Source: Oligoflexales bacterium (GTDB lineage: Bacteria > Bdellovibrionota_B > Oligoflexia > Oligoflexales > RGVZ01). Taken from it: a DNA stretch of 63,954 nt. The DNA lies in NCBI GenBank assembly GCA_947468665.1, contig CANILH010000006.1, forward strand, positions 1-63,954, read 5' to 3'. Of this stretch, positions 16,006-25,645 are shown piece by piece. Position numbers and translations under genes: made by a program. Within the stretch, counting starts at the first letter, position 1. Each line of letters opens with the position of its first letter. The notes under the pieces were generated by a model. The model saw nothing but the letters and a program-made list of their open reading frames with translations, was not told where the DNA came from and did not search any database.

Positions 16006-17577
16006 ATGATTAAACATGCCGTCTATGTCGCGTTTCCAAGCCAAAGCGACAACATCCGTAAAGCCGTCAGCAAACTAAAGGGCATTCCACTGGAAGACCG
16101 CTCTGCGATCGGTCCCGGCTGGGAGATTCATCACCGGCTTCTCGGCGGTCTTAAGCTACGGCTTCATCTTTTGACAAATATCAACGCGGTCACACCACAC
16201 CTCAGACAAAACCCCGTTGATCTCCTGATTTATGACGAGCGTGGTGATGACGCCATGCCGGCCGAGACGGCGCTTGAGCAGATTCGCAAAGACGTGGCGA
16301 GTTTCGCTGAACTATGGGGGCCTGATTTTCTGTTCCCGATGAGTCGCGCGGTCGCTGTTCTTGACGACGCGAAAGCTGACGCGGTCAAAAAAACCCAGGC
16401 CGCGCGCGCGTTTCAATTAGGACGCGTACATGTGCAGGATGTCTGTGTCGCGCCGCGCAATACGGCAGTCGTATTACGCTGGCTGCACGGTCTTTTGACC
16501 GCGGCTGATGTGAAGACACCACGGGTTGGTGTCGCCATGAGTGGCGGCGGCATGGAAGGGTTTTTATATCAACTTGGGGTCACATATGCCCTGGAACGCT
16601 GCATATCAGGCCGAACCATCCGCGACGCGGATGTGTATTCAGGTGTCTCAAGCGGAAGTATCGCCAGCTGCCTATTGGCCGGCAATGTCCCGACCATTGA
16701 GGTCATCAAGGCCATGCACGGAAAATCGGACGTAATAGAGCCATTTACGAGCAGCACCGTATTTGATCTTGCCGGCACTGGGATTATCTCAAGGCTTTTG
16801 CGGGAGAGTTTCACATGGTCCGGGATTGATCCCACCCGATGGATCAACCAAACACTTAAAGCCATCCCTACGGGATTTTTCAAAGGTGAGGCTCTCCGTA
16901 AATATATCCGCCACTGTATCGAAGTATCGGGAACCGAGGATAAATTCTCCAGCATCAAACCAGAGCTCTACGTCGGCAGCACCGACATGGATACGTTTGA
17001 GCATGTGGTATTCGGACGGGAACCCTGGGATAACGTGCCGATCAGTGAGGCCATCTACGCGTCCTGCGCGCTGCCGCTTGTTTTCGAGCCTGCCCAGCTG
17101 AATGGCCGCTGGTTTATTGACGGGCAAATCACCAAAACCTGTAATTTGGAATTAGTAGTTGAGCGCGACTGCAAATTGATTTTCATCATTGACCCCGTGA
17201 AACCTCTCGGGACATTGGTGCCTGGATCAGTGGACAAAAAAGGTGGTTACTACGCCCTGATCCAGACCATCAAAGCCTTGGTGTATACTAGGTTTCACTC
17301 GGTACTGTCACATCTGACAGAACGCTACCCCGACACGGATTTCATCGTGTTTCAGCCCGATGAAGAAGTCGCTCAGATGATGGCGGGAAGCCCCATGCGC
17401 TACAGAATCCGCACCCAGGTCATTCATATGGCCTACAAACAGACGATCCGGCAGCTGCGAGAGCGCCACAAAGTCTACAGCGCGAAACTCCAAAAATATA
17501 AAATGAAACTCGCTTCTCTTGAGGAGATCAAAGACATCGAAAGGGGAGACGGTGCGATTTTCAACAGCCTTGAGTAA
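16006..17577 (+). CDS. Patatin-like phospholipase
   Basis: A 523-residue protein with a C-terminal patatin domain (about 170-400). The oxyanion loop is SGGGMEG (179-185), the nucleophile elbow GVSSG places Ser215 as catalytic residue, and the second half of the dyad is Asp372 in WFIDGQ, where D-G-(G/A) is canonical. The N-terminal 170 residues are a separate region without a recognised family. No signal peptide is seen, so the protein is probably cytoplasmic or peripheral to membranes, cleaving acyl chains from lipids by family. Its start is 8 bases after dsbD, and its 3' end overlaps sfsA by 26 bases, so the three may be co-transcribed. Confidence 0.9.
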   Translation: MIKHAVYVAFPSQSDNIRKAVSKLKGIPLEDRSAIGPGWEIHHRLLGGLKLRLHLLTNINAVTPHLRQNPVDLLIYDERGDDAMPAETALEQIRKDVASFAELWGPDFLFPMSRAVAVLDDAKADAVKKTQAARAFQLGRVHVQDVCVAPRNTAVVLRWLHGLLTAADVKTPRVGVAMSGGGMEGFLYQLGVTYALERCISGRTIRDADVYSGVSSGSIASCLLAGNVPTIEVIKAMHGKSDVIEPFTSSTVFDLAGTGIISRLLRESFTWSGIDPTRWINQTLKAIPTGFFKGEALRKYIRHCIEVSGTEDKFSSIKPELYVGSTDMDTFEHVVFGREPWDNVPISEAIYASCALPLVFEPAQLNGRWFIDGQITKTCNLELVVERDCKLIFIIDPVKPLGTLVPGSVDKKGGYYALIQTIKALVYTRFHSVLSHLTERYPDTDFIVFQPDEEVAQMMAGSPMRYRIRTQVIHMAYKQTIRQLRERHKVYSAKLQKYKMKLASLEEIKDIERGDGAIFNSLE

Positions 17578-18250
17578 GGGCACGTTAATTAGACGCTACA
17601 AAAGATTCCTAGCTGATGTGACGCTTGATGATGGCACCCAGGTGACGGCCCACTGCCCCAACACGGGCAGCATGGAAAGTTGCTATGAGGAGGGTTCCAC
17701 AGTCTGGCTCTCCCCGAGCGACAACCCTGAGCGCAAACTCAAATGGACCTGGGAATTTACAGCGACTGAAGGCGGTCTTATCGGGGTCAATACGTCCCGC
17801 CCCAATGAGGTCATGGCGGAAGCCGTGAAAGAAGGGAAAATCCCGGAACTCGCCGGCTATAGCTCTGTCAGGCGGGAAGTAAAATACAGCAATAATAGCC
17901 GTATTGACCTGTTTCTTGAGGCTCCAGGCAAAAAAAACTGCTACGTCGAGATCAAAAACACAACGCTGCGCCGTGGCAACAAGGTCTTATTTCCTGACGC
18001 GGTTACTGCACGCGGTTTGAAGCATCTGAAGGATCTCTCGGAGATGGTGAAAGAAGGTCATCGCTCGGTGATGGTGTTTTTTGTCAATCGTCCCGAGGGC
18101 GAAAGTTTCTCACCCGCGGGCGAGATTGACCCAAAGTACGCGGCAGCACTTAAAGAATCTGTCAAAAACGGCGTAGAAGTTCTGGCCATCCGTGCCGTAT
18201 CATCGCCGGAAGGCATCACCACCGGAAGTAATATTCCCGTCAAAATTTGA
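17552..18250 (+). CDS. sfsA: DNA/RNA nuclease SfsA
   Basis: A 232-residue SfsA family protein, historically 'sugar fermentation stimulation', now linked to nuclease activity. Family blocks: LIRRYKRFLADVTLDDG near the N terminus, HCPNTGSM, VNTSRPN, and the restriction-like core RIDLFLE, then CYVEIKNTTL (E-x-K), then FPDAVTARGLKHLKDL. GTG 17552 is chosen because AAGGGGAG lies 5 bases upstream and it starts exactly where the family begins; the frame is open to a TTG at 17519. It overlaps the patatin gene by 26 bases and maiA begins 7 bases downstream, indicating a compact operon. Confidence 0.93.
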   Translation: MRFSTALSKGTLIRRYKRFLADVTLDDGTQVTAHCPNTGSMESCYEEGSTVWLSPSDNPERKLKWTWEFTATEGGLIGVNTSRPNEVMAEAVKEGKIPELAGYSSVRREVKYSNNSRIDLFLEAPGKKNCYVEIKNTTLRRGNKVLFPDAVTARGLKHLKDLSEMVKEGHRSVMVFFVNRPEGESFSPAGEIDPKYAAALKESVKNGVEVLAIRAVSSPEGITTGSNIPVKI

Positions 18251-18257
18251 GGACACC

Positions 18258-18905
18258 ATGCCAAAATCAAAAAACTCATCTGATCTCTCGCTCTACCAAT
18301 ACTGGCGCTCGAGCTGCTCCTGGCGCGTCCGCTGGGCGTTAAAACACAAGGGCATCCAGTATGAGGACATAGCGGTCAATCTTCTGCAAAACGAGCAGAA
18401 CAGCCCCGAGTTTCTGTCAGTCAACCCAGGTGGCTATGTGCCAGCCCTGAAAATCAACGACCAGGTGTATGGAGAATCCCTGGCACTTCTGGAGTGGATT
18501 GAGGAAACATATCCGACCAATCCATTACTTCCAAAATCCGCTACCGACCGGCTGCGCGTCAGACAAATCTGCCAGCACATTGCCAGCGGCATTCAGCCCA
18601 TTCAAAATCTTTCTGTCATGCGCAGGCATAGTTCTGATCCGGCAGAACAGGCGAAGTGGGCTCATCACTGGATCCAAACCGGCCTCCAGAAGCTTGAGGC
18701 TCTTGTCACGCCAACAGCCGGCACGTATTGCTACGGCGGCGAAGTGACACTAGCAGATCTCTGTCTTGTGCCGCAGGTTTATAACGCTCTTAGGTTTAAC
18801 GTCGACATGACGCCGTTTCCTGTTATTTCACGCATCAATCAGCATTGTCTGGACCTGCCAAGTTGTGATGCATCTGCGCCTCACAATCAAAAGGGCGCGC
18901 CTTAG
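18258..18905 (+). CDS. maiA: Maleylacetoacetate isomerase (zeta-class glutathione S-transferase)
   Basis: A 215-residue zeta GST. The signature SSCSWRVR (residues 18-25) is the zeta-class active-site motif holding the catalytic Ser-Ser-Cys; NPGGYVPAL and ESLALLEWIEE complete the thioredoxin-like half, and the C-terminal helical half has VTLADLCLVPQVYNA. Members isomerise maleylacetoacetate to fumarylacetoacetate in tyrosine or phenylalanine breakdown, with glutathione. ATG 18258 follows TGAGGACACC. No other tyrosine-catabolic genes are in the window, so a broader glutathione-transferase role is possible. Confidence 0.9.
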   Translation: MPKSKNSSDLSLYQYWRSSCSWRVRWALKHKGIQYEDIAVNLLQNEQNSPEFLSVNPGGYVPALKINDQVYGESLALLEWIEETYPTNPLLPKSATDRLRVRQICQHIASGIQPIQNLSVMRRHSSDPAEQAKWAHHWIQTGLQKLEALVTPTAGTYCYGGEVTLADLCLVPQVYNALRFNVDMTPFPVISRINQHCLDLPSCDASAPHNQKGAP

Positions 18906-18977
18906 ATTTAACGGTAATTGCTCAAAAAGTTGTTTTTACAAAATCGGAAATAAATAAGTGATCAGGCCGCTAATTCG

Positions 18978-19006
18978 TTGCCAATCGCAAAAGCTCGTTT
19001 TATCAT
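18978..19006 (+). promoter_or_regulatory. Sigma70-like promoter for the 19065 gene
   Basis: TTGCCA (18978-18983), 17-base spacer, TATCAT (19001-19006); each box has one mismatch to consensus. It lies 58 bases before the start codon. Confidence 0.65.
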
Positions 19007-19064
19007 TTAAAAAGTTATATCGGGACATTATCGATTACAACATTTGAACCGGAGAATTTGCACG

Positions 19065-20321
19065 ATGCGTATTTTCAATTTGCTCACGTCATTAGTCGCT
19101 ATTGGTTTCGCCGCTCAGGCGGTCGCTGAGGAAGGCGCCGCTCCAGCCGGTAAGAACCCTAACGCGTTCGCAACGGCACCGGAAGGTAAAACCATCCCTG
19201 AGGGAATAATGCGCGCCCGGATGATCTACGGAGCCGCCAAAGGTAACGGCTTCCAATACGATAAAAACGGCGCCAAAAAAGACTCCGTCATTGATGTAAC
19301 CGCCGCCGGTGGAACCATTGTGGCTGAGTACGGGCTTTCAGACAAAATCTCTCTTCAATTTCGCCAGGATTTCGTGACGGGCTTCGAAACTAATGTAAAC
19401 GGAAAACGCGCTTGGGAATCTGACGCTTACAAGACAGCGGTAGCTAATAAGTCAGCCATTTCATCCACAGCGACTTTTGCGACTCTTGACTCGGTGCTCA
19501 ACAAATATACGGGTAAAAATATTGACAGCAAAGCAAACCTCACAACAGCATTACTTATCGCGAACGCGAAATGTAACAGTGTAGAGACTTGTGCTGCGTA
19601 CCAAGCATCTGCTGACGCGACGGCGGTCGCCACAAACAAGTCGATCAACAGCAACGCAGACACCATTGACGGAAGCGTATTATCCAGCGTTAAATCTCAA
19701 GCTGAGTACAAAGGCGGCAAAGGCCTAGCCGACACAACAATCGGCGCGCTCATATCAGTTGTGAACGAAGGACCCCTTGAAATATCAGTTGGAGCAGGCC
19801 TTCGATACCCAACCGGCAACCGTGACCGCGCGACAAATGAGCACATCACAGGTCGTGGGCTCACTGAATTTGGCGTCCGTACGGACTTCGACTATCTTCC
19901 CATCGATACACTCCGCCTCTCTTGGGAAAACCAGGCAGAAGTCATGGCTATGGCAGGAAAATATAACCAAGCTGGCGAGTCGGTTACATTGAAACGCAAC
20001 GGCGTCCGCAATAAGGGATTTTTCATTGTTAAGCCCTCACTCGCGGCACTTACCCCTTCTCTTTCCTTCATTGGACCAAAACTAGGCATGTCTTATGACT
20101 ACGACAGCGAAGAAATGATGAAAGTTGGCTCTGGAACAGAAGCTCCAACTGGCGCTCGCTCATCTGAGAAGAAACTCTATGCCGGCCTCGCCGCTAACTT
20201 CCTCGAATTCAATATTCCAGCTCAACTCGAGTTTGAATACTACAAGAGCCAAAGCGGCCAAAACATCGCTGCCGCTACAGACTCCTGGGATATTCAGATT
20301 AAAGCATTCGCCAAGTTCTAA
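19065..20321 (+). CDS. Predicted outer-membrane beta-barrel protein
   Basis: A 418-residue protein with a signal peptide (MRIFNLLTSLVAIGFAAQAV-type, cut near AVAEE). It has alternating amphipathic strands throughout and ends in Phe (IQIKAFAKF), the usual outer-membrane insertion signal. A long Ala/Thr/Ser-rich insertion occupies about residues 115-220 between early strands, perhaps an external loop. ATG 19065 lies after CCGGAG. The gene stands alone with its own promoter and a strong terminator. Fold class is well supported; substrate is unknown. I see no match to a named porin or transporter family that I would defend. Confidence 0.8.
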   Translation: MRIFNLLTSLVAIGFAAQAVAEEGAAPAGKNPNAFATAPEGKTIPEGIMRARMIYGAAKGNGFQYDKNGAKKDSVIDVTAAGGTIVAEYGLSDKISLQFRQDFVTGFETNVNGKRAWESDAYKTAVANKSAISSTATFATLDSVLNKYTGKNIDSKANLTTALLIANAKCNSVETCAAYQASADATAVATNKSINSNADTIDGSVLSSVKSQAEYKGGKGLADTTIGALISVVNEGPLEISVGAGLRYPTGNRDRATNEHITGRGLTEFGVRTDFDYLPIDTLRLSWENQAEVMAMAGKYNQAGESVTLKRNGVRNKGFFIVKPSLAALTPSLSFIGPKLGMSYDYDSEEMMKVGSGTEAPTGARSSEKKLYAGLAANFLEFNIPAQLEFEYYKSQSGQNIAAATDSWDIQIKAFAKF

Positions 20322-20334
20322 GATCACTTAAATA

Positions 20335-20372
20335 AAATCCCCCGGAAGAACGATCTTCCGGGGGATTTTTTT
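20335..20372. terminator. Bidirectional rho-independent terminator
   Basis: ATCCCCCGGAAGA / TCTTCCGGGGGAT stem (20337-20349 and 20354-20366) with a 4-base loop, T-run on the plus side and an A-run on the left that serves as T-run on the minus strand. It separates the converging OM-protein and transglycosylase genes. Confidence 0.92.
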
Positions 20373-20383
20373 GATCTCAATTC

Positions 20384-22831
20384 CTACTTAGACTCATATT
20401 CCCGCTCTTCCTTCGGTGGTTTCTTTACCAACGCCACCAGATCATCCACAACGCTGTCTATATGGATCTGGCTCTTCCCATCAGGCATGCTGTACCAGCG
20501 TTTGTAATAGAAGTAATTGCGCAAAATCAGCTTCACATAAGCCCTTGTTTCCTTATAAGGAATCCGCTCAATAAATGTCAGCCAGTCGTCGGTCGCTAGA
20601 GTCCTCTGCCATTTTTGGGTGGCCGCGGGGCCAGCGTTATAGGCGGCAAGAGCGAATACGGGTGACTTGTAGGTCTTCATCAGACGCCAGAGGTGATGTA
20701 CTCCCAGCGTCAGGTTTATCTCTGGATCACGGAGAGAGTCCGCCCCGTTCATAGCTTCATTGAGTAGAGCGCGTTCCGAAGGGTCAATATACTGACTCGA
20801 AATTTTTCCCATCTCAAGTTTCGCGGTTGCCGGCATTAGCTGCATAAGCCCGGTTGCTCCCACAGGTGACATGGCGTCCTTGGAGAAAACCGACTCCTGT
20901 CGCATGAGGGCAAACACGAAGTCTGGATCTAGCCCGAGTTTCGCAGCCTTGGTCTTGACGATTTCGGCGTATTTACGCGGGAAGAGAACCCGCTCAAATC
21001 CCACAGGCAATCCGCTCCGTACACTGCGGGGAATCGTGTCAAAAATCTTAATCGCCTCAAGCCAGGCGCCGGAGGCATGAAGAAGAAGCGTTCGTACCAA
21101 TAGAGAATCGTAATCAGTCGGACCTGCGGCTACGATCTCCTCAACCTCACAACGGGCCTTTTCAGGTAGCCCAGCCTTGAGAAAAGCCAATGTCCGGCGC
21201 GAGGCGAGGCGATTACTTTCTGGTATTTTTTTGGTGAATGAGTCGAAGTCAAATCCACTCACCCGGGAAGGCTCAATCGCGTAGTTTCGACCGGAACTCT
21301 GCTCTAGCAGATAATGCCCCATCGCACCATAGAATGTACTGTAGTATTCCGCCGCGAGTCGTCGCCACATCTCACGAGCCAACTCAGCGCGCCCAAGCTG
21401 CAGGTGCGCGCGCCCAAGCCAAAACAGACTGAATGCCATGGCACCCACCGGCCTGCGGTCAATATGAACGAGTGACTGCTGAGCCAGAAACTTCTCCAGC
21501 GGTGGAATCATTTCATGCCACTGCTTCTTAATCGCCAAATTAACGATCAAACTATTGAGTGCGAACTCAAAATCCTCTTTATCTGAGAATTGCACAATGT
21601 ACTCTTCGTAATATTTTGAGGCAGCGTCAAGGTCGCCACTGTCCTCAGCTATTTTTGCAAGAACATATGTCGATTTGGCTACAACATTAGGAAAGGTACC
21701 GACTGCTTTGGCCTCCAGGACAACATTCTCATAGATTTTAGTCGCGTCCGAATATTCGCTGGCAACCCATTTAATGTAGCCGAAGCGTATCTGGACCCAC
21801 AACGCGCCTTCTTTTCCGTATCTTGACTCCATCACAGGAGCGATTCTAGTCCAGAACGCGTGAGCCGCGGAGCGACGTTCGGCCCTGTAACAACGCTCTA
21901 TCTCGCTGCCTATATCAACAGCGTTCTGCAGGGTGGACTGCGGTATATTTTGCTCAAGACGGGCCTTGAAAATCTTTTCCCCATGCTCACATTTCTTCTT
22001 ACGAACCTGACGACTGACATCAATGAAAACGTTGTTTTCCTGCCCTTCTACATAGTCATCACCCTGAATCCATGTGAACCGATGAACGAGAGCCGGAAAA
22101 TCTTTGGCATATGCACGAAGAGGACCCACGATATCCTCTCGTCTTTTCTCAGGCACTGATTGGGCCACAGCCTCAAGGTACCGACGACGGTAGGAAAGTG
22201 ACTTGTAGAGTTCAGCGGAATTAATGACACCGATAATCTCATTAGAGGACATCTGTGATAACGTCTCCCGCGTCACGGCCTTGATAGCTATGCTTTTTGA
22301 CGCGCAACTGACTTTTGACTCATCAGCAAAGACTTCTTTGTCGAGCGAATTTTTGGATACTGAAGAACCCACCATTGACTTCCAGGCGAGGTAAAGATCG
22401 GCGAGCATCGGGTTACGCTCAAGCAGAGGCTTCTTTAGCTCTGCGTCGATGATTCCCGGAACACCTGTCAACGTCTCCTGAAGGGCCGCGTCTTTCTCCC
22501 GCTTGGCGGTGGCTACCGCCTCTATCCCTGCGCCGGTCTCATTTACGGCACCTGCTGGCCTCTTATTTTTGGCCGAATCGATAAGAATCAATGCCCGCGT
22601 GACTGGATCTTTGTCAGCGATCCAGATCATAATTTGCGGAGCATTCATTTCGGAAACAGGCATGAGCTCAATATTGGCCTTAATCCAGGCCTCAAGACCC
22701 GGATCCATGGACTCGCCGGCTCTTTGCAACGACGGTAACCTCGACGGAAGAGTAATCGCGTACAATGGCTCACTTACAATGAACATCGAGATCATTATTT
22801 GGGTCAGAATATTTGAGCGAATGAGCAACAA
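20384..22831 (-). CDS. Soluble lytic murein transglycosylase (Slt-type)
   Basis: An 815-residue exported protein. The first 25 residues form a signal segment (TTG start at 22831 behind AGGAG, 9 bases away). The long middle is alpha-helical with TPR-like repeats (KSTYVLAKIAEDSGDLDAAS, then LFWLGRAHLQLGRAELA), the U-shaped superhelix of Slt70. The C-terminal SLT domain has the catalytic Glu646 in MRQESVFS, GATGLMQLMP and AAYNAGPAA. It cleaves the MurNAc-GlcNAc bond of peptidoglycan, forming anhydro-muropeptides, in the periplasm. It is longer than Slt70 because of an extended N-terminal region. It stands alone between two terminators. Confidence 0.92.
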   Translation of the reverse strand: MLLIRSNILTQIMISMFIVSEPLYAITLPSRLPSLQRAGESMDPGLEAWIKANIELMPVSEMNAPQIMIWIADKDPVTRALILIDSAKNKRPAGAVNETGAGIEAVATAKREKDAALQETLTGVPGIIDAELKKPLLERNPMLADLYLAWKSMVGSSVSKNSLDKEVFADESKVSCASKSIAIKAVTRETLSQMSSNEIIGVINSAELYKSLSYRRRYLEAVAQSVPEKRREDIVGPLRAYAKDFPALVHRFTWIQGDDYVEGQENNVFIDVSRQVRKKKCEHGEKIFKARLEQNIPQSTLQNAVDIGSEIERCYRAERRSAAHAFWTRIAPVMESRYGKEGALWVQIRFGYIKWVASEYSDATKIYENVVLEAKAVGTFPNVVAKSTYVLAKIAEDSGDLDAASKYYEEYIVQFSDKEDFEFALNSLIVNLAIKKQWHEMIPPLEKFLAQQSLVHIDRRPVGAMAFSLFWLGRAHLQLGRAELAREMWRRLAAEYYSTFYGAMGHYLLEQSSGRNYAIEPSRVSGFDFDSFTKKIPESNRLASRRTLAFLKAGLPEKARCEVEEIVAAGPTDYDSLLVRTLLLHASGAWLEAIKIFDTIPRSVRSGLPVGFERVLFPRKYAEIVKTKAAKLGLDPDFVFALMRQESVFSKDAMSPVGATGLMQLMPATAKLEMGKISSQYIDPSERALLNEAMNGADSLRDPEINLTLGVHHLWRLMKTYKSPVFALAAYNAGPAATQKWQRTLATDDWLTFIERIPYKETRAYVKLILRNYFYYKRWYSMPDGKSQIHIDSVVDDLVALVKKPPKEEREYESK

Positions 22832-22889
22832 GTGTCGTAACTCCTGGACAATGAGGTCCCCTCGTTATCGGCAAAGTTCCTCTGTGCCT

Positions 22890-22918
22890 GAAAAAAAGGG
22901 GAGGCATTAGCCTCCCCC
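22890..22918 (-). terminator. Rho-independent terminator after the 22982 gene
   Basis: On the minus strand GGGGAGGCT-AAT-GCCTCCCC is followed by seven T's. It ends the transcript of the three-gene unit 26020-22982 before the transglycosylase gene. Confidence 0.9.
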
Positions 22919-22981
22919 TGTCTGTAATTAATGGGATTATCCGCAATATTTTGTGAATGACCAATCCGCGAAAATCAGGGT

Positions 22982-23653
22982 CTATCTTGAATCCACTTTC
23001 GTCCCGATGGCTTTATTTGCTCTGAGGCTTAAAAGCCTTAGATGACTAGACTCACTTTCATCGACCAACTGACGGAGGCTGCTCTCCAGTCCGATTGCAG
23101 TGCTGGTGTCGCGAAGCAAGATCTGAGCTGATGCTTTCCAGTCGCCGATAGACATAGCCGCGTCGAGGCAGACGGAAATTTTCTGAATACGGGCCTCAAG
23201 CTCATGGATAACATCAAGATCGAGTTTATCCGCGATACCCATGTCATTGATGCGATCCATCAGCTCGCAAATAAGCCCGATATCGTCACGGACGCCAGCG
23301 AGTTCCGGTTGAATGTCATTCTGCCTGGCCTGCCACAGATGAACGGCAAGTGCCTTAATACCTCTTAAAATCGAGCCTCCGAGAGAATGCATCGCATCCA
23401 AACTCTGCAGCGCCAGATCCTCCGGACTCTCGATCCTGATTTCCAGGCGGCTTGTCGGGTGCAGGTTGATCGCCGAACCAACCTTCGACGATGACCAGAT
23501 ATCCAAAATGTCATTGTCATCCAAAGTAGCGGACGTCACCGTCTCTCCGACCGGAACCAAAATCTCGTCGATCCATGCGCACGCCTCAGCCAGAGTCCGG
23601 ACTGGCACGGGGACAGGAACGGTCTTTTGATTAATGATCAGTCTTTTTAGCAT
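22982..23653 (-). CDS. Unknown protein next to flagellar-type genes
   Basis: A 223-residue soluble protein with no signal peptide. A short beta-like start (LKRLIINQKTVPVPVPVRTL) with three V-P repeats is followed by a long mostly helical region (ALQSLDAMHSLGGSILRGIK, then ELMDRINDMGIADKLDLDVI). A W-K-A-x-A-x-I-L-L segment (residues 181-190) recurs in its helix. I do not recognise a named family. It is the last gene of a unit with a FliT-like protein and a glycosyltransferase-TPR fusion, terminated at 22890. A cytoplasmic role in flagellin handling is a guess from context only. Confidence 0.75.
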   Translation of the reverse strand: MLKRLIINQKTVPVPVPVRTLAEACAWIDEILVPVGETVTSATLDDNDILDIWSSSKVGSAINLHPTSRLEIRIESPEDLALQSLDAMHSLGGSILRGIKALAVHLWQARQNDIQPELAGVRDDIGLICELMDRINDMGIADKLDLDVIHELEARIQKISVCLDAAMSIGDWKASAQILLRDTSTAIGLESSLRQLVDESESSHLRLLSLRANKAIGTKVDSR

Positions 23654-23730
23654 AAGTTAACCTCAAGTGAAACAACGGGTGCCGCAGAACTCCCCACGCG
23701 CACCCGCCGAACCATGAATCGTCAAGACGA

Positions 23731-25587
23731 TCAGCGCGCGTTTGAACTTGTTTGCGCTTCTGTCCGACCGCGAATCTGCGAAAGCAACTGATGAGCGCGT
23801 GCGTCGTTAGGGTCGATTGATAGCATTTGTGTCAGCAACATTTCCGCGGCGGTGGCATTACCTGTCTTAAACTCAATACCAGCGAGTGAGTACACCATGT
23901 TCTGATCCTGAGGCTTTTGTGCGACGTAACGGCAGAGGGCGTTACGGGCATCCTCGTATAGATCGCGGTCATAGGCCAGCTTCACAAGCGAGAACACGGC
24001 GGGAGAGTTAACGGGATTCAGTCGACAAGCGTTGGAAATCCACTTATTCGCCTCATTGAGCTCACTAAGCCCCTGGAAGGCCAACCCAAGTCCGAAGCTC
24101 GCCATCTCATCATTCGGAGCGAGGCTGACAGCTTTCTGAAAGTGAATCACAGCCCCATCAAAGCTGTTGCGCGTGAGTGCGACAGTACCGAGGCCGATGT
24201 GAGACTTCGCCGAGAATGGATCCATCTCGATAGCTCTGTTGTACGAGTTTTTAGCGCTGCTGGAGTCGCCCAAGCGGTTGAAACAGTCACCAACAAGGCG
24301 TAGGAGATTGGCTTGATGATATAGAGGAACAGACCCGGTGGTGAACAGCATCTCAATGCGATCAACCGCATCAAGGTAATCACCGGTGTTGATGCAAGAC
24401 TCAACCTCGACCACAGCGCGATCGATCGCGTTATGATCACGGCGAATATCGCGCTTGATGACTTCCACGAGGGCGGCGTTCATACGTCGCGCGACACGAT
24501 CAGCATTAAATCTCTGCTCAAAAGTCGCCGCATTTTTATTCGCGATATTGTTGACCAAGGACTTGGCTTCCACGGCTTTCTCGATCGCGGACGCAAGGCT
24601 CTCAATTGAGCCGGGACAGAAGTCAACGCGGTGTTTACCGATATACTCCTCGACCACGGGACTTCTTGAGGCAATCACGGGTACTTTATTCACCATCGCT
24701 GTAACCAATCGGTACGGGTCACCCTCAATGCGGTCATGATGGGGGGTTGTGCTAAAGAACATCGCGTCGCAAGCCATGTGCATTGTATCAAACGCGTCAC
24801 GTCCTGGAGCGACAAAAATAAGACGGCCCTTAATACCAAGTTTAGACGCGCGCTCATTGAGTTCCTCAGAGGCCGAGCCGACACCGCAAAGCGCGATACG
24901 AAGACGACGCTTGATTGACGCGTTGCTGTTCATAGCCGCTTTGGCGGCATGAAGAAGAAGCAGAAGATCCTCTTCCCACTCAATTTGTCCCATGTGACCA
25001 ATCAGGTAGTCACCATCCTTGAGACCAAGAACCTGCATGGCCTTGGCGCGGCCCTTCTGACTGCGTTTTACACGGGCGGTTGCGAATGGCTCGAAGAAAA
25101 TAATTCGAGATGCCTCTACGCCCTCAAGGCGGAGGACCTCGCTGGCGGCATTGCTCTGCACGATGAAACAATCGGCAGCGTTCGCGAGTTCCTGACGGAT
25201 AATACGGAACTGATCAAGATCCTCACCTGGAAACGGTGTCAAGTTATCAACCCAGACCGCCAAACGAAAGTGATTGCACCACTTCGCCTTGATCGCCTGA
25301 TAAGCGTAAAGCCCAAGGCGCTCTTTCACGATAACAATGTCGAATCCGGCAAGAGCCTTCTCCAAACCAGGAAGATAGGTTGGATTCTCGTCGTGATCGG
25401 GAAGCGCGATACAACGAAGCTCATTGTAGTTGGATGAGCGGGAGATGTAATCCACGACACTTTCGCTGCTGATCACGAACACATCGTATGAGTCCTTTAG
25501 GAGTTGAAACTGATCAATCTCCTCGATTGTCGGCAAATTACCGTAAACAAGTGCCAGCTTAGGTTTCTTGATTCCGTTGGTTGCCAT
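23731..25587 (-). CDS. GT4-type glycosyltransferase fused to TPR repeats
   Basis: A 618-residue protein. The first ~360 residues form a GT-B glycosyltransferase: an N-terminal Rossmann half, then LIGHMGQIEWEEDLLLLLHA, GRLIFVAPGRDAFDTMHMAC, and a donor-binding end of the EGDPYRLVTAMVNKVPVIAS type typical of GT4. The C-terminal ~220 residues are about six TPR units (for example AKNSYNRAIEMDPFSAKSHI, GLGTVALTRNSFDGAVIHFQ). A TPR arm on a glycosyltransferase usually docks a protein acceptor, so protein glycosylation is plausible. AGGAGAATG precedes the start. The FliT-like neighbour suggests flagellin as acceptor; this is inference. Confidence 0.85.
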   Translation of the reverse strand: MATNGIKKPKLALVYGNLPTIEEIDQFQLLKDSYDVFVISSESVVDYISRSSNYNELRCIALPDHDENPTYLPGLEKALAGFDIVIVKERLGLYAYQAIKAKWCNHFRLAVWVDNLTPFPGEDLDQFRIIRQELANAADCFIVQSNAASEVLRLEGVEASRIIFFEPFATARVKRSQKGRAKAMQVLGLKDGDYLIGHMGQIEWEEDLLLLLHAAKAAMNSNASIKRRLRIALCGVGSASEELNERASKLGIKGRLIFVAPGRDAFDTMHMACDAMFFSTTPHHDRIEGDPYRLVTAMVNKVPVIASRSPVVEEYIGKHRVDFCPGSIESLASAIEKAVEAKSLVNNIANKNAATFEQRFNADRVARRMNAALVEVIKRDIRRDHNAIDRAVVEVESCINTGDYLDAVDRIEMLFTTGSVPLYHQANLLRLVGDCFNRLGDSSSAKNSYNRAIEMDPFSAKSHIGLGTVALTRNSFDGAVIHFQKAVSLAPNDEMASFGLGLAFQGLSELNEANKWISNACRLNPVNSPAVFSLVKLAYDRDLYEDARNALCRYVAQKPQDQNMVYSLAGIEFKTGNATAAEMLLTQMLSIDPNDARAHQLLSQIRGRTEAQTSSNAR

Positions 25588-25645
25588 GCGTCATTCTCCT
25601 AAAAATTAGTTTTTCCCATAAATACCAATTCTGCGCCCAGACCCA

